In this document: piece by piece, positions 23,201 to 33,138 of the stretch
Layout: each line of letters starts with the position of its first letter
Numbering within the stretch: the stretch's first letter is position 1
The notes under the pieces: model-generated
Told to the model about the DNA's origin: nothing
The model's database searches: none
Seen by the model: the letters and a program-made list of their open reading frames with translations, nothing else
Program-made: the position numbers and the translations under genes
Assembly (NCBI GenBank): GCA_951217055.1
Contig: OX578277.1
Location: 66,620,388 to 66,684,387 of the forward strand
Origin: Gerris lacustris
Taxonomy: Eukaryota; Arthropoda; Insecta; Hemiptera; Gerridae
Direction: 5' to 3'
DNA length: 64,000 bases

Positions 23201-26200
23201 ATTGTCACACATTATAACGTTGTGGTTGTGACTTCGACGTAAATTGTACAAACTAACAATAAACATATCCATTACCTATTATTAAGGTTTAACGGCATGA
23301 AAAACATTTTTTTATTAAGTTAACAAGTATCAATTTAACAATATTCCTTTAATAGTAGAGTTACTAAATGCTTTTTCAAGTAAACTCTTTTTTTGTTAAA
23401 TAAACAAGGAAACTGAAACTACACATGGTTTAAAAAGTTAAAAAACTATATAATTTAGACTAAACTACATATTTTGGGTAAATACAATCCTTTATTTTAG
23501 TTTAGTACAATTATTTGTCCCACATTGGTTCTATACCATTCTTAACCCTCGGGTGCGCGCAGTCTAATACAGACAAGAGGAGTCACGGACCCCTGATAGG
23601 ACTTAATCTGTTTTATATGCCCACACAACATGTAAAATAAATATAAACTTGAAATCATTTTAGCAAAATATTATAAAACATAAAATAATTATGTTTATAA
23701 TTATAATTTTTCTAATTATATTTTTATAATTATAAAAATTGGTTTTATTATTTATTATTTTTTGAATTTATAAAATACCGCGTTTAGTCCCATAGTTTAT
23801 AACTACAAAAGTAGTCAGTCTCAATTATAATTTTCAAATTTTTCTGTATATTTGTATTATTTTATTTTTAAATTCAGGTACCATATTAATTTATTTTGTA
23901 TTATATGTATAAATTTCACAAAAATTAGCGTAATACTAAAATTTAAGTGAAAGTGGCGCGGTGTCCCCTTTCAGGACAATATATTCACAGAATTGAAGTA
24001 TAATCACCTACGATGTCAAACAGTGGCTGATTCTCTTGATAAAAGCAAAAAATGTAGCTAGAAAAATCGCTATCTTCTAATTGCACCCACATCTATCTCA
24101 ATTTCACAGGTATATCTCAAATTTAGGCCTCACAGGACCGCGCGTTCCCGAGGGTTAATAAAAAAGGACCATTTTAGAATTAGATTATACCATTTTTAAT
24201 TCAAATAACACAATTATACACACTAAAGAGTTAAATGAAAAGCCAATATTGACTCCTTGATATTATGTAAATTAAATAATCAAATTATTGATATTAATGT
24301 GAGGTTTTTTTGTTTTTAATTAGTACTTTTCAAGGTTAAAGAGAACTTGGTAAATAAAAAGAGTAATAATATCAAAAAAAAAAAATAAATAAAATAAAAA
24401 AATAACTATAACTAAAACAGCCTTTGTAGTATCAAAGTGCACACATTGCCTGGCTGTATGGCAATAAGTCTAATGCCAATTAAAAAAAAGTACACACATC
24501 AACTGCTAAAGATAATTATTTACATATAAGCAAAATGTAAGTTCTACAATTAATGTCAATTAGTATAAGGAATTAGTATTCTTACCGCTAGAAGTATCTT
24601 TTGAAAGTTTGACTAAACCTTTATCGAGAACATCGTTAAAAGCAGGCCAACCACAACCAGCATCAAACTTAGTGTCCGATGAAAATAAAGGCCCTCTACA
24701 TACTAAACATACATAGGTGCCTGCTTCTGAACTTTTTTCATACTTTCCAGAAAATGGTCTGTAATAAATAAACAAACCCAATTAATAAAAACAAGGGTAG
24801 CATCTGAGAGGAGTGAATTCATTTTGACAGGCTTTAGCTGCAAACAGAAAATTCTCAATTTAAAATTATATATTAGCAAATTTGAAGGTAGTATAGTGGA
24901 ATTCTTAAGGCTGGACAACCCATATTAAAATTTTTAAACCTAACTCACGCCTTCCCTAGGATTTGATTGAAAATGCCAGGATGACATACATATATGCCAG
25001 GAGAACATTAGCATAATCAGTGGTGTCCACGGGTACTCTTTTATTTTGTTACCCACTATATCAGAAAATTATGTGGTGGTTATCAAAGTAAAAGGGGCAA
25101 CCCATTACCCCTCTTTCATTTGGTACCCACCTATATTGATATCCATAAAATGTCAAAAAGTAAGATGGTAACAAAGTTAATAACAATTAAGACAAAGGGA
25201 TATTTAGTCCAATGTACCATGAGACAAAGGAATATCACGTTTTTGTGTATATAATTTCAAAATAAATAAGGGTAGAAACAAAGTAAAAGAGTGCCCACTA
25301 AATGCAGAATTAATAATAATCTGCACAGGCTCCCCTAAGCACTAATCTAATATTATGCAACATTTAAAAAAACAAAAACAATAATTTCTTCTCTAGAGTA
25401 CTAAATATCCTCAAATTTATAATAATTTAAGTTGAGTTTCAATGACATTTAGAAAAGGAACAACCTATTATTTCCAATCCTTTGCCTGAAGACGTTAAAA
25501 ATCGATAAAACAAAAAAGTTGTTGAGCTAAAACAAGAACTTTAACGTTAGAGTAAGATCAATTGAATTGTTATTATCATGCTAAACAAAAGCGTTCAACG
25601 GTTATGTTGTATTAAATAGAATTAAAATATAAAAATCATTCAGGCACCTTCCCGTTGCAATGGGACGAGAATAGAAGTTTTGCTCAAGCACCTATATTAC
25701 CATACCATAAAAGTACTCATTGGGAATGGTAATAAGTGTCCACGAAGTGTGTCAGATGTCCTAGTTTTTCCATACATGGTTCCATGATTATGCATTCATG
25801 TCATAAAATCAAACAAAAAGGCCTGACCCGAAAGATAAACATCGGTTTTCACTTTTGAAACCACTGTCCAAATCCAAGCCACTTATATACAGATACATTT
25901 TATTCTTATGTGGCATGTAAAAAATTATAATTATGTTCTTCGGAAATTTATTTCAAAAAACGTATTAGAACATCATTAGTTTGCTACACTTTTACAACAA
26001 ACTGACAGTTTAACACTGAATCAAAAGTGCCGGGAAACTATAATGCATGAAATCAAATCTGAATAGGTAAGGAAGAAAAAAGTTTAAAAACTTAATAAGT
26101 AATAGTGACATTTTAGATGCTAAGCCAACTCACCTCTCTGTACCCTTTTCTTGAGTGACGTGATATTGTAAAGGTGTTAAAAGTTTCTTCAGTTCTTCTT

Positions 26201-26279
26201 TTGACGGGATTTCCTTACTCATTTTCCTGACATTTACAGAAACAATGCGAACCGTCGGTCCAAGGAGAGACCTAAGCAT
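17237..26279 (-). CDS. MsrB: methionine-R-sulfoxide reductase B (mitochondrial-type)
   Basis: Exons on the minus strand: 26279-26134, 24758-24586 and 17427-17237, giving 169 aa with consistent phases and GT/AG junctions. It reduces methionine-R-sulfoxide in proteins. Residues 1-19 ([19 protein letters not shown]) are basic and hydroxylated with no acid, a mitochondrial-type leader; M20 could start a cytosolic form. Zinc-type pairs are CLVC (66, 69) and CSKC (132, 135). GCGWPAF is at 83-89 with Cys84, HLGHVF at 138-143, and RFCINS carries the catalytic Cys155, a cysteine and not selenocysteine. A second in-frame acceptor at 17376 would remove 17 residues (GGNILLL segment) from exon 3. The 7.2-kb second intron is packed with repeats. 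The length is normal for the family. The gene is divergent to neurochondrin. Confidence 0.95.
17691..17879. repeat. perfect palindrome from a SINE, 90-bp arms
   Basis: The left arm 17691-17780 and right arm 17790-17879 are exact reverse complements by eye, with a nine-base spacer (atttccagt). The arms are the distal half of the tRNA-related SINE found at 43.6 kb, including the B box (ggttcaaatcc). The turn-round point is the tRNA anticodon stem-loop. It lies in MsrB intron 2 and would form a strong hairpin in the pre-mRNA. Confidence 0.93.
18286..18379. mobile_element. ~95-bp MITE
   Basis: TGACTAGGGAGGTTAATAGA on the left and TCTATTAACCTCTCTAATCA on the right are inverted repeats with two mismatches. 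The interior has no coding capacity. The superfamily is not assignable from the ends. Confidence 0.65.
18380..19298. other. MsrB intron 2, no feature seen
   Basis: This is AT-rich sequence without recognisable gene or bounded repeat; the short open frame at 18628-18813 is low-complexity. Confidence 0.4.
20107..20352. mobile_element. 246-bp inverted-repeat element with ~50-nt ends
   Basis: The left end ACACATAATTAAAATTACTA is mirrored by TAGTAATTTTAATTATGTGT at the right. A partial direct copy lies at 21913-22020 and a reversed copy at 22033-22248. The element may be a MITE or a Penelope-type repeat arm. Confidence 0.7.
20391..20417 (+). ncRNA. hammerhead-core-like hairpin (copy b, three instances)
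   Basis: TGAGAAT is followed by a five-pair stem GGTCC/GGATC (20398-20402 with 20409-20413, one G-U pair) round the loop AAGGAG, and then GAAA (20414-20417). Identical copies lie reversed at about 21842-21870 and direct at about 22286-22312. It is less close to the consensus core than copies a and c. Confidence 0.35.
21489..22365. repeat. second-order inverted copies of 20353-20772
   Basis: The segment 21489-21912 is the reverse of 20353-20772 with few changes. The start of that segment occurs a third time, direct, at 22248-22365. Thus the 48-bp block at 20011-20058 exists in three places (also reversed at 20731-20778 and direct at 21489-21536). This nesting indicates repeated strand-switching or insertion. 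Confidence 0.8.
22366..23541. other. MsrB intron 2, AT-rich with poly(C)/poly(G) runs
   Basis: There is no gene. An 11-base C run lies near 22549 and a 25-base G run at 22814-22838, the longest in the window. No bounded element was recognised. Confidence 0.5.
23546..24154. mobile_element. piggyBac-like MITE, 609 bp, TTAA-flanked
   Basis: The inverted ends CCCTCGGGTGCGCGC (left) and GCGCGTTCCCGAGGG (right) abut TTAA at 23542-23545 and 24155-24158. TTAA target duplication with CCC-type ends is characteristic of the piggyBac superfamily. The interior is AT-rich and encodes no transposase. It lies in MsrB intron 2. Confidence 0.88.
24159..24585. other. MsrB intron 2, acceptor-distal end
   Basis: AT-rich, no feature seen apart from a short poly(A) stretch near 24374. 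Confidence 0.5.
25018..25310. repeat. probable MITE in MsrB intron 1
   Basis: 'gggtactcttttattttgtt' at the left is mirrored by 'aacaaagtaaaagagtgccc' at the right, with one or two changes. The interior has 'gacaaagggatatttagtcc' and 'gacaaaggaatatcac', motifs shared with 35640-35810. Exact ends and a target duplication were not resolved. Confidence 0.6.
25311..26133. other. MsrB intron 1, no further feature
   Basis: Plain AT-rich sequence; nothing recognised. Confidence 0.5.
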
Positions 26280-27498
26280 GAACTCGACTGGAAGGAATAG
26301 AAATAGAAATGACCATAAACGTTGCCGTTGCGGAATGACCCAGATAGATGCCAGATGATGGCCCCCACTCCAAACTACAACAACTTTTAAGAACCCTTCC
26401 CCTCTCCTAAAGCTGAGAAAAGCAAAGTTAATCCCTCTCCACCTCTACCTACAGCAACCCCACTTCTCAGTTCTCAGCTTCAAGTTCTTTTCTTTCTTGA
26501 TCTTTCGTTAAAACTAAAACCCAGTTTAATTTGATTTAACATATTGCAGGTTAACATATCAAGTATCTAAAGCTTGCTTATTTATATGTAGTTCTTAGAT
26601 CATTTTTCTAAATCAAATTATTTTCTTTAAAAAGACGAATTCTTCATAAAAATTAAATGCTCTTGATTGGTCTACAAAAATACAAATATCGAGGACCACC
26701 AAATACATTGACTACAAAATAAGTTATCAAAGTTCTTTCTAATAAATAATTCTTTAATGAAATGAAAACTAAAGTTTAATGGATGGCGTTATAATTAAGG
26801 GCAGCCATGTAACCTTCATTAAAATTTTCAAAATAAATTTAAATTTTAAAAATCTTTAGTTTTGCGCTGTAACGGGGAATGACCAAGTTGATCTTCATTT
26901 GACATTAAAAGCATAATATTTGGAAATATATACATACATTTTGTTTGTTTACATTTTATTGTGCAATATAATTATTTCATAAGATTTCAACATAATTTTA
27001 TTTGAAAATAATTTTTTTTGGATTTGGTTTTTCAATGAACTTGGAATAACAATACATGATCTTTCAGTTGCCTTTAAATAGTCCTGTGCGCGGCGGTATT
27101 TTTTGATTTTATTAGTTTGGCTTGTTCTAGAAAGTGAAGTTTGTTCTTGTTTAAGATGTCTAATTTTAGATTTCTTTCATTTATCACGGAGCTCTCAAAC
27201 TATAGAGAAGAAATTCTAGCCGGTGCCAAGGGAATGCTTGCCTCCTACTCCATCCTACTCAGTGCCTGAGAGTTCAAAAATAGTATCCAGTTCTATATTG
27301 TATATCTCAGCCTACTTTACCCTGTGAGCTAACCGTCCATGTGCTTGTATTTAAGTTTTATTCAAGTAAATTAATAGTTTGATAGTCTGAATTAATTTCT
27401 TAAATCGGTAGGTAATAACACCACTTCTATAATTTTTCTTACTTTATATATTTGACTGGTTTTTGGCGTGTATAATTCTATTCATTTCTCAGTCTAAT
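26280..27498. promoter_or_regulatory. divergent intergenic region, MsrB and neurochondrin
   Basis: The 1.2 kb between the MsrB start (minus) and neurochondrin start (plus) must hold both promoters. Just upstream of MsrB it is pyrimidine/purine-rich and less AT-rich (26280-26500). No TATA box is asserted. A short upstream frame lies at 27156-27269. Confidence 0.5.
27156..27269 (+). CDS. possible upstream ORF, 37 codons
   Basis: ATG (A at -3) opens a 37-codon frame ending TGA at 27267-27269, 229 bases before the neurochondrin ATG. Base composition is less AT-rich than around it. If the transcript starts upstream of 27156 this would be a uORF that could lower translation. Alternatively it is chance or a small first exon. 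No homology is recognised. Confidence 0.25.
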   Translation: MSNFRFLSFITELSNYREEILAGAKGMLASYSILLSA

Positions 27499-29718
27499 AT
27501 GGGTGACATTCCTGCTAACGTTAAAAAGTGTGCCAGCATTCTAAAAGCTGCTAAGAATGACACGGAAAAGTTTGCCGCACTTTTTATGGCTGCAAAGCTA
27601 ACTAAAGGCGACGAATGTTCATCAGCCTGCAGAAAACTGTTGTTTGAAGCTATTGGAAGTGAGTTTTTAAGCAGACTACTTTGTTCAGATGATGCTCCAA
27701 CTGATTGCCCTCCTGAAATCTACAAATCAGTAGCAGTATCCATTGTTTCAAGTTTCTGTGCTGATCCTGAACTGGCATCTCATAAGGATATGATTGCAAT
27801 AGTTCCAAGTCTCATAGAAGTTATTCAAGTTTCAGAAACCGATGACAGTGATGACAATTTGATGATTGTAAGCGAAGCTTACAAATGTCTTATATGCATC
27901 ACTGGATGTCCTGCTGGCTTGCAGTCACTTCATACTATCGGAGGCGTTTCCAAAATATGTGATATTTATTTGCAGCAAACCTTTCAGACGGATAAAGCTC
28001 TTGATTTATTAGTTAAGTTATTAGTATTTTCAGATAACAAACGATGGGCTCAAGAAAACAGTGAACAGTTTGTAGCTCTTCTAAATAAAGTCTCATTAGA
28101 TTTTCGGACTGATCTCAGTGAACAGAAGTTTGTACTCTGTGATGTATTGCTAAAAATTCTTTTACATGCTTCCAAGAAGAGTTTGACTTCTTGGACCACT
28201 GATGTGTGGCCTGCTTATTTACGTGAAGGGTTAAAGAGCATTCTTTCTAGTAAAATTACGAAACACCAGCGAGATCCAGCTCTTAAACTTGTGTCTATTG
28301 TAATAGATCTGTTAGGAGTGGAATGGTCTCTCACCGAAGAAGAAAAACCTAAACAGTTTTTACTTCTTTTGATTCATTTGTGTTCGGTTGAAGTTCGCAT
28401 GCAACTTGAAGATCGTAGCGTGAAGGAAATTTTATCTAATGCTGAATTGGTGGTTGCGTGCTTCTTAGTTTTAGAGCTTACTATGACATTTATTTCATCA
28501 GATACCCTTGAACTTGATTCAAAAGAAAAACAACAACTTTATATTTCTCTGAAAGGAGCTTTTTCTGCTATTGTCGGAACTTTGAAATTAATTTCAACTG
28601 ATCACCCTAATGCTGCTGGCATGGAAACGGGTATGAAATATTTTGTTTCAGCTACAATTCGTGCTCTGGCAGCCTGGATGTCTCAAGATCCTTCTGCTCA
28701 CAGGGATTCAATCACTGATTTAGCCCCTTTTATTTTGAATTTTGCCAATGAATCCTTTTACAATTTTAGAACTCACTATGAAGCTAATAAAAATAAACCT
28801 AATGATTCTAGTAGTTCAAGTTCTGACAGCCAGGATCGAATGAAAGAAGTAAATTTGCTGCGATATCTGTTACCTGGCTTATGCCATTTAACTGTTGACA
28901 ATAAATCTAGAAGATTATTGCTTGACCTGAAAGAAGTCGAGGTGCTTCTGGACAGTATAAAATTTCACTGGACAATTGTTAACTATAAAAAGCCACCTGT
29001 CCCTAGAGCAGAACGTTTAAAAGTCAAAGTCGACCTTCCTCTTTCTCCTGAAATCCTAGAAGATATGCGAGACTCTCGAGAAGCAATGGTCAGTTTATGT
29101 AATATATTCATGAATCTAACTGTCCTTGAGCCTGAAGTTGTTGAGTCTGATCCAGCTTTTGAGTCTCTACAAAAATTTATTGTTGAATCACTTACAGATT
29201 TGAAGGACACACCAGACAATCTTGTACTTCACAGTAACATGTCAGTACTGGGTCTTCTTTTAATTAAACAGCGTTGCAACAATGTCAGTAAGAATGATTT
29301 CACTTTATTCAGATTTTTTCAGTCAACTATTAGATTCCTTTGGGATGCTTATAACATTGATGAGTCCAATGATAGTTCAACTCTCGTGGTTTCAATGAAT
29401 TATAAACCATTCTGGTTTGAATTGAGTGAACTCTGGTTTCTTGGTATGCAGACTCTTAGTAACCTCATAACTTTGATTCCATGGATATCTGAATTCACTG
29501 TGGAGAGTGGATGGGTTGAAGGAATTATTAAAACTTTGAGCAAGGTTCGAGTCGGTGCTTTGGAATCGAATGTCAAGTCTGCATATGAGGATTTCCTTTG
29601 CAGAACTGTTGAATCTAATAGTAATTTGATTGCTACATTTAAAAAAGATGACGATGTATTAAATGTTTGTAGAACTCACAAGTTTATGGACTTCGGTAAG
29701 AGAATTTTCGGAAGATAA
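27499..29718 (+). CDS. Ncdn: neurochondrin homologue
   Basis: One uninterrupted frame of 739 codons, close to the ~730 residues of vertebrate neurochondrin. It is a cytoplasmic all-helical (armadillo-like) protein implicated in neurite growth and signalling in vertebrates. The start is ATG 27499 (MGDIPANVKKCASILKAAKN); a further 12 codons upstream open only from TTG. Recognisable parts are the N-terminal KKCASILKAAKNDTEKFAAL block, the ECSSACRKLLFEAIG segment, a central LLPGLCHLTVDNKSRRLLLD segment, and repeated Leu-rich helices throughout. There is a serine tract near residue 450. No introns are visible, which is unusual beside its intron-rich neighbours and may reflect lineage-specific intron loss or a retrocopy that kept its frame. 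AATAAA at 30235-30240 is a candidate polyadenylation signal. Confidence 0.93.
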   Translation: MGDIPANVKKCASILKAAKNDTEKFAALFMAAKLTKGDECSSACRKLLFEAIGSEFLSRLLCSDDAPTDCPPEIYKSVAVSIVSSFCADPELASHKDMIAIVPSLIEVIQVSETDDSDDNLMIVSEAYKCLICITGCPAGLQSLHTIGGVSKICDIYLQQTFQTDKALDLLVKLLVFSDNKRWAQENSEQFVALLNKVSLDFRTDLSEQKFVLCDVLLKILLHASKKSLTSWTTDVWPAYLREGLKSILSSKITKHQRDPALKLVSIVIDLLGVEWSLTEEEKPKQFLLLLIHLCSVEVRMQLEDRSVKEILSNAELVVACFLVLELTMTFISSDTLELDSKEKQQLYISLKGAFSAIVGTLKLISTDHPNAAGMETGMKYFVSATIRALAAWMSQDPSAHRDSITDLAPFILNFANESFYNFRTHYEANKNKPNDSSSSSSDSQDRMKEVNLLRYLLPGLCHLTVDNKSRRLLLDLKEVEVLLDSIKFHWTIVNYKKPPVPRAERLKVKVDLPLSPEILEDMRDSREAMVSLCNIFMNLTVLEPEVVESDPAFESLQKFIVESLTDLKDTPDNLVLHSNMSVLGLLLIKQRCNNVSKNDFTLFRFFQSTIRFLWDAYNIDESNDSSTLVVSMNYKPFWFELSELWFLGMQTLSNLITLIPWISEFTVESGWVEGIIKTLSKVRVGALESNVKSAYEDFLCRTVESNSNLIATFKKDDDVLNVCRTHKFMDFGKRIFGR

Positions 29719-30420
29719 TTATTCTTTTTTTGTGTTATTTTTAAATTATTTAATATTTTGTTTATATATTTTTTTAAAATATAAAACAGCAAGTACTGAA
29801 TCAGGTACAAATTAATAGAAAATTTAATTTATTACTTGAGAAAATTGTCCTTTCTTTTAAGTTTTTTTTTTTTTTATTAATACTTCTTATTTTATATGTT
29901 TGTACCTATATTTTTTTTATTTATTGTTTTTACATTTGAACAAAATATTTTAGCTAGCCTTTTTTTATCATATAAGGGCTGTATTTAATTTATACAGTTT
30001 TGATCACACTGATATTTTCCTATATATATAAAATTGATCATATTTTTTTCAGAATGTATTATCTGCTTTACAAGATACTTTTTTAAAAGTATCATTCCTA
30101 TTAGATACCATTTGAGAAATTATTTTTTCTTAGTCCTGTTGAAATAAGAATTTTCTCTTTCATTGAAATATTTTATTATTAGTACCTCTGTTCATTTTAG
30201 GGTGTTTTTTTTCTCTTTTTAATCTCATCTCCCAAATAAAATAAATATAAAAAAATGCATAACTAAGTTGACTATATTAAAGAGACAGCAACTAATTTAT
30301 AATGTTCACTAGGACATGTTCTACGGTTTAATTATTACACCTCAACCGCCATCAATTACTTATATAAAGGATTATAAGGGAGTACCATACAAATTTGTAA
30401 TATAACTATAAAATTTAAAG
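29719..30420. other. 3' flank of neurochondrin
   Basis: This is T-rich 3' UTR and flank with AATAAA at 30235-30240. Nothing else is recognised. Confidence 0.5.
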
Positions 30421-30476
30421 GTAGAAGGAAAAGTCTCTCCACGTAAGAAAATTTTTATTAAAAAACACAAAGCAGC

Positions 30477-30503
30477 TTTCGGCCTCTATAAGGCCATCTT
30501 CAG
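30477..30503 (-). ncRNA. hammerhead-core-like hairpin (copy c)
   Basis: On the minus strand: CTGAAGA (30503-30497), one T, a GGCC/GGCC stem (30495-30492 with 30484-30481) with a seven-base loop, then GAAA (30480-30477). Its position downstream of a Penelope GIY-YIG frame is where hammerhead motifs are known in this element class. Activity is not shown. Confidence 0.5.
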
Positions 30504-30845
30504 TGCCTAAACAAACAGTAATCGACCACTAATTAATGTCAAATGAAAATAAAAATAAAAACAAAAGAAAGCCGAGACATAATAAAAACGAATCAACCGC
30601 CATAGGCAACTAAAACCCAAGTAATAAAACAAAAATGAATTTAAAAATAACAATATAATAGTTTAACAATAAATAAAATAAAACCATAAAAACCAAGCTA
30701 AGAATAAATAACAAAAAAACCAAAAATGGGATAAAACAGATGAAAATAAACATAAAATAAATAAAGCTATCGAAGAAAAGAAAAGCAATCGTACCGAAAG
30801 AGGTGAAAAATGAATCACCCAAAGGAACTCATAGGGTGAGGTGAG

Positions 30846-31628
30846 TCATGCGAAGCCAGACGCTGGCACAAGACTGACACGCGTTCTGGGTCTAGCCATG
30901 ACCTTCAGAAGGGAAGACGCATCGCCCCTCTCATTGACGTTGCCGTCCGGCCCCATGCGTAGCTGGCTCCTATGAATTTCTATTTTCTCTAGTGAGTCCA
31001 GTATTCGACCTTTCTGGGCAAAATGCATGAACCCGATCTTATGTTCCGCGTTGAAGTGGCCGTGTTCATGAAGATGTTGGTAAAACCTACTGTTAGTGCG
31101 TTGCAAATGCTCTTTAGCTCTTATTTTATAAGAGCGCCCTGTCTGCCCGACATATTCAGTTTCACATTCACCACAGACCATAATATAGACCCCACTTTTG
31201 TTCTCTGGTAAAACCGGGTCTTTTACGGTACTCAGTTGAGCCCTCAGCGATCTGTTAATATTGAAGCCCACGTTAAAATTATATTTTGCCAAAGCCCTCC
31301 CTAACCGATCCGAAATACCTCCGAAATAAGGTATAGAGCACCACGTACGGTCTTCAGGCTCGCGTTCATCACCCATAGCACGCAACACCAGCTTCCGGCT
31401 TTTCTTCTCAATCATCCTATCTATCAGCCTATCTGAATACCCGTTGTTGCTCGCTATTAGCTTAATTGTCAGCATCTCCTTGTCATAAGCATTGCAGTCC
31501 AAAGGTGTAGTCAGTAAACGGTGAATCATTGAGTTGAAGGCCGCCAGCTTGTGGCCCCAAGGATGGCAAGATTCCGCAGGTATAACTGCATCAGTGGCAG
31601 TAGGCTTTCGGTATACTTCATACCTCAA
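30846..31628 (-). CDS. Penelope-like pol fragment: RT end and GIY-YIG endonuclease
   Basis: The 260-codon frame begins within the C-terminal part of a Penelope-type reverse transcriptase (RYEVYRKPTATD, then HPWGHKLAAFNSMIHRLL and NGYSDRLIDRMI). It continues through the linker and ends with a GIY-YIG nuclease domain: GVYIMVCGECETEYVGQTG at about residues 146-164, with the following GRSYKIRAKEH supplying the conserved Arg. The first Met is only the first available codon; the true protein would start far upstream. The full-length family protein is about 700-900 aa, so two thirds are absent. It is intact over what remains, suggesting fairly recent insertion. It is not a host gene. Confidence 0.92.
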   Translation of the reverse strand: MRYEVYRKPTATDAVIPAESCHPWGHKLAAFNSMIHRLLTTPLDCNAYDKEMLTIKLIASNNGYSDRLIDRMIEKKSRKLVLRAMGDEREPEDRTWCSIPYFGGISDRLGRALAKYNFNVGFNINRSLRAQLSTVKDPVLPENKSGVYIMVCGECETEYVGQTGRSYKIRAKEHLQRTNSRFYQHLHEHGHFNAEHKIGFMHFAQKGRILDSLEKIEIHRSQLRMGPDGNVNERGDASSLLKVMARPRTRVSLVPASGFA

Positions 31629-31640
31629 AGAATCCGATGT

Positions 31641-32790
31641 TCTGATGACGGTAACATAAGTTTTTGCAATTGATCCTTGAAATGTGTCTTTAATTTAATC
31701 ATAGGGATAGCTATAAAATCACTGAGTATTGAATGTAACATCAAAACCTCTATGTTTGTTCGAGGAATATAATTATTGCACTTTAACAGTCATCAAATAC
31801 TTATATTTTAATATAAATATGAATTCTTGAGTAGTATAGTGTCTCTCAAAACAAATAAAATATATCTGTTGTGCAAGGTATCATTTATGGACATTAAAGA
31901 ACATGGAAAAGTATTGGCAATCTTTCCTCTGAAGTAAAAACCACCACCATCACCATTTCCACTTCTAATAAACTGGCAAATATAATGTTTAGTCTAAACA
32001 CATGTTCAGCAGTTTATGATGCAATGAAACTACTATTTGGTATTGTATGGTGTAACTATCTTTTGAGGCATGTTGTAAATTTACAATGTTTGAATTTAGA
32101 ATCTATAAGGTTGTGAACATTCATTAATCTTGAATGGGTTTTTATTACATTCTCAAAGTGTTTTAGATTCCTTGCTACCTAGATTAGAATTGCAATATTG
32201 CAATTAACTGTACCTCAACCATCTAGTTCTTACATATCTTACAACTATATCTATACAACGTATATTGTAACTTTCTAATTTCCATTTTCTTTTGAAGTGA
32301 TCCATCTGACAAGTTATAGAAAAGCCTGAATTTACTCTCTTAGTTTTCCTCTATCTTCCCCAGCAGCCCCGTTTTATCAATTGATTTACTAACAATATTA
32401 CTTATTTATAATATACTTATACAAATAATATTGCTATTAAATCTTATGGTAAATATTGCACTTATACAAAAAAAAATTAAGCGTAATAATTAACATTGGA
32501 GTAAAAAGATAATTTTTGAAATACTAATAAGTTGACTATAAATAATTAATATGCAATAATTATTTATAAATTAAATTAATTTATTATATTTTGGAGTAAT
32601 TTTGTTGGTAACGAATATTGTGTTATCGGAACTCAATTTAATACATTATAATATCCAAACTAATTACTAAACAACAAAACTAAATAATAATAATATTTCA
32701 TAATAAATACTAACGATAATACAAAAACAATCAGATGGAGCAAATGTTGGGTATTCGTCGAACACCGTGTGTGTGGATCCGGATCCACCA
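31641..32790. other. AT-rich intergenic DNA, no feature seen
   Basis: No supported open frame and no bounded repeat were recognised. Confidence 0.45.
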
Positions 32791-33030
32791 TTATGCGATA
32801 GCCTTTTTTCTATCTTTTGCTCTGGCAAAAGCAAGAAAGGCTGAATCGTCGATCAAATCGGTATAGTTAAAAGTTAATTTCTAGCGTTATGCCGCTGTGC
32901 ATGCATAATAACAGTAAACTGTTCAGCTTGTCATTATAGATTGTAGACCTATTCCCTGATTTTATTCTGTTAAGAGCTGAAAAGCTCCTCTCGGCCAAGC
33001 AATTAGTTACTTGGAGAGTAAGATATGTGC
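32791..33030 (-). pseudogene. hAT transposase C-terminal (dimerisation) remnant
   Basis: Read on the minus strand, about 75 codons correspond to the hAT C-terminal dimerisation region: LAERSFSALNRIKS, then a run of Leu (NSLLLLCMHSGI), then LIDDSAFLAFARAK, ending at TAA 32793-32791. The frame shifts after residues LEINF (an in-frame TAA appears near 32872), so it is broken. The catalytic domain is not visible, so it is a 3' fragment of an autonomous hAT element, a possible past source of transposase for the hAT MITEs around it. A 20-base C run lies about 90 bases upstream (33119-33138). Confidence 0.8.
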
Positions 33031-33118
33031 TAAGATTATGTGTTACGTATAATAGATATTTGGTTTACTTTTAACATATTCCCATTTATATGTTTTACCC
33101 TTGCAAAATTTAGCCGTG

Positions 33119-33138
33119 CCCCCCCCCCCCCCCCCCCC
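33119..33138. repeat. poly(C) run, 20 bases
   Basis: Twenty consecutive C residues, followed by 'tgagttgcgccc'. It probably belongs to the decayed hAT element. Confidence 0.9.

Larger units (their letters stand above)
30430..31640 (-). mobile_element. Penelope-like element, 5'-truncated
   Basis: The unit consists of the open frame at 30846-31628 plus a 3' region holding a hammerhead-like hairpin at 30477-30503. It is read on the minus strand. The 5' limit near 31640 is where recognisable reverse-transcriptase sequence stops; most of the polymerase is missing. Non-coding A-rich sequence 30540-30840 separates the frame from the hairpin. Confidence 0.8.

Noticed and set aside
24703..24918. Minus-strand 71-codon frame overlapping MsrB exon 2
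   Set aside because: It runs across the intron-exon border in another frame; the MsrB frame with conserved Cys and GCGW explains the region.
28983..29219. Minus-strand frame inside neurochondrin
   Set aside because: A shadow of the plus-strand coding sequence with no domain of its own.
30610..30822. Hydrophobic 70-codon frame on the minus strand as a membrane protein
   Set aside because: A Phe/Ile/Leu-rich translation of A-rich non-coding Penelope sequence, without family resemblance.
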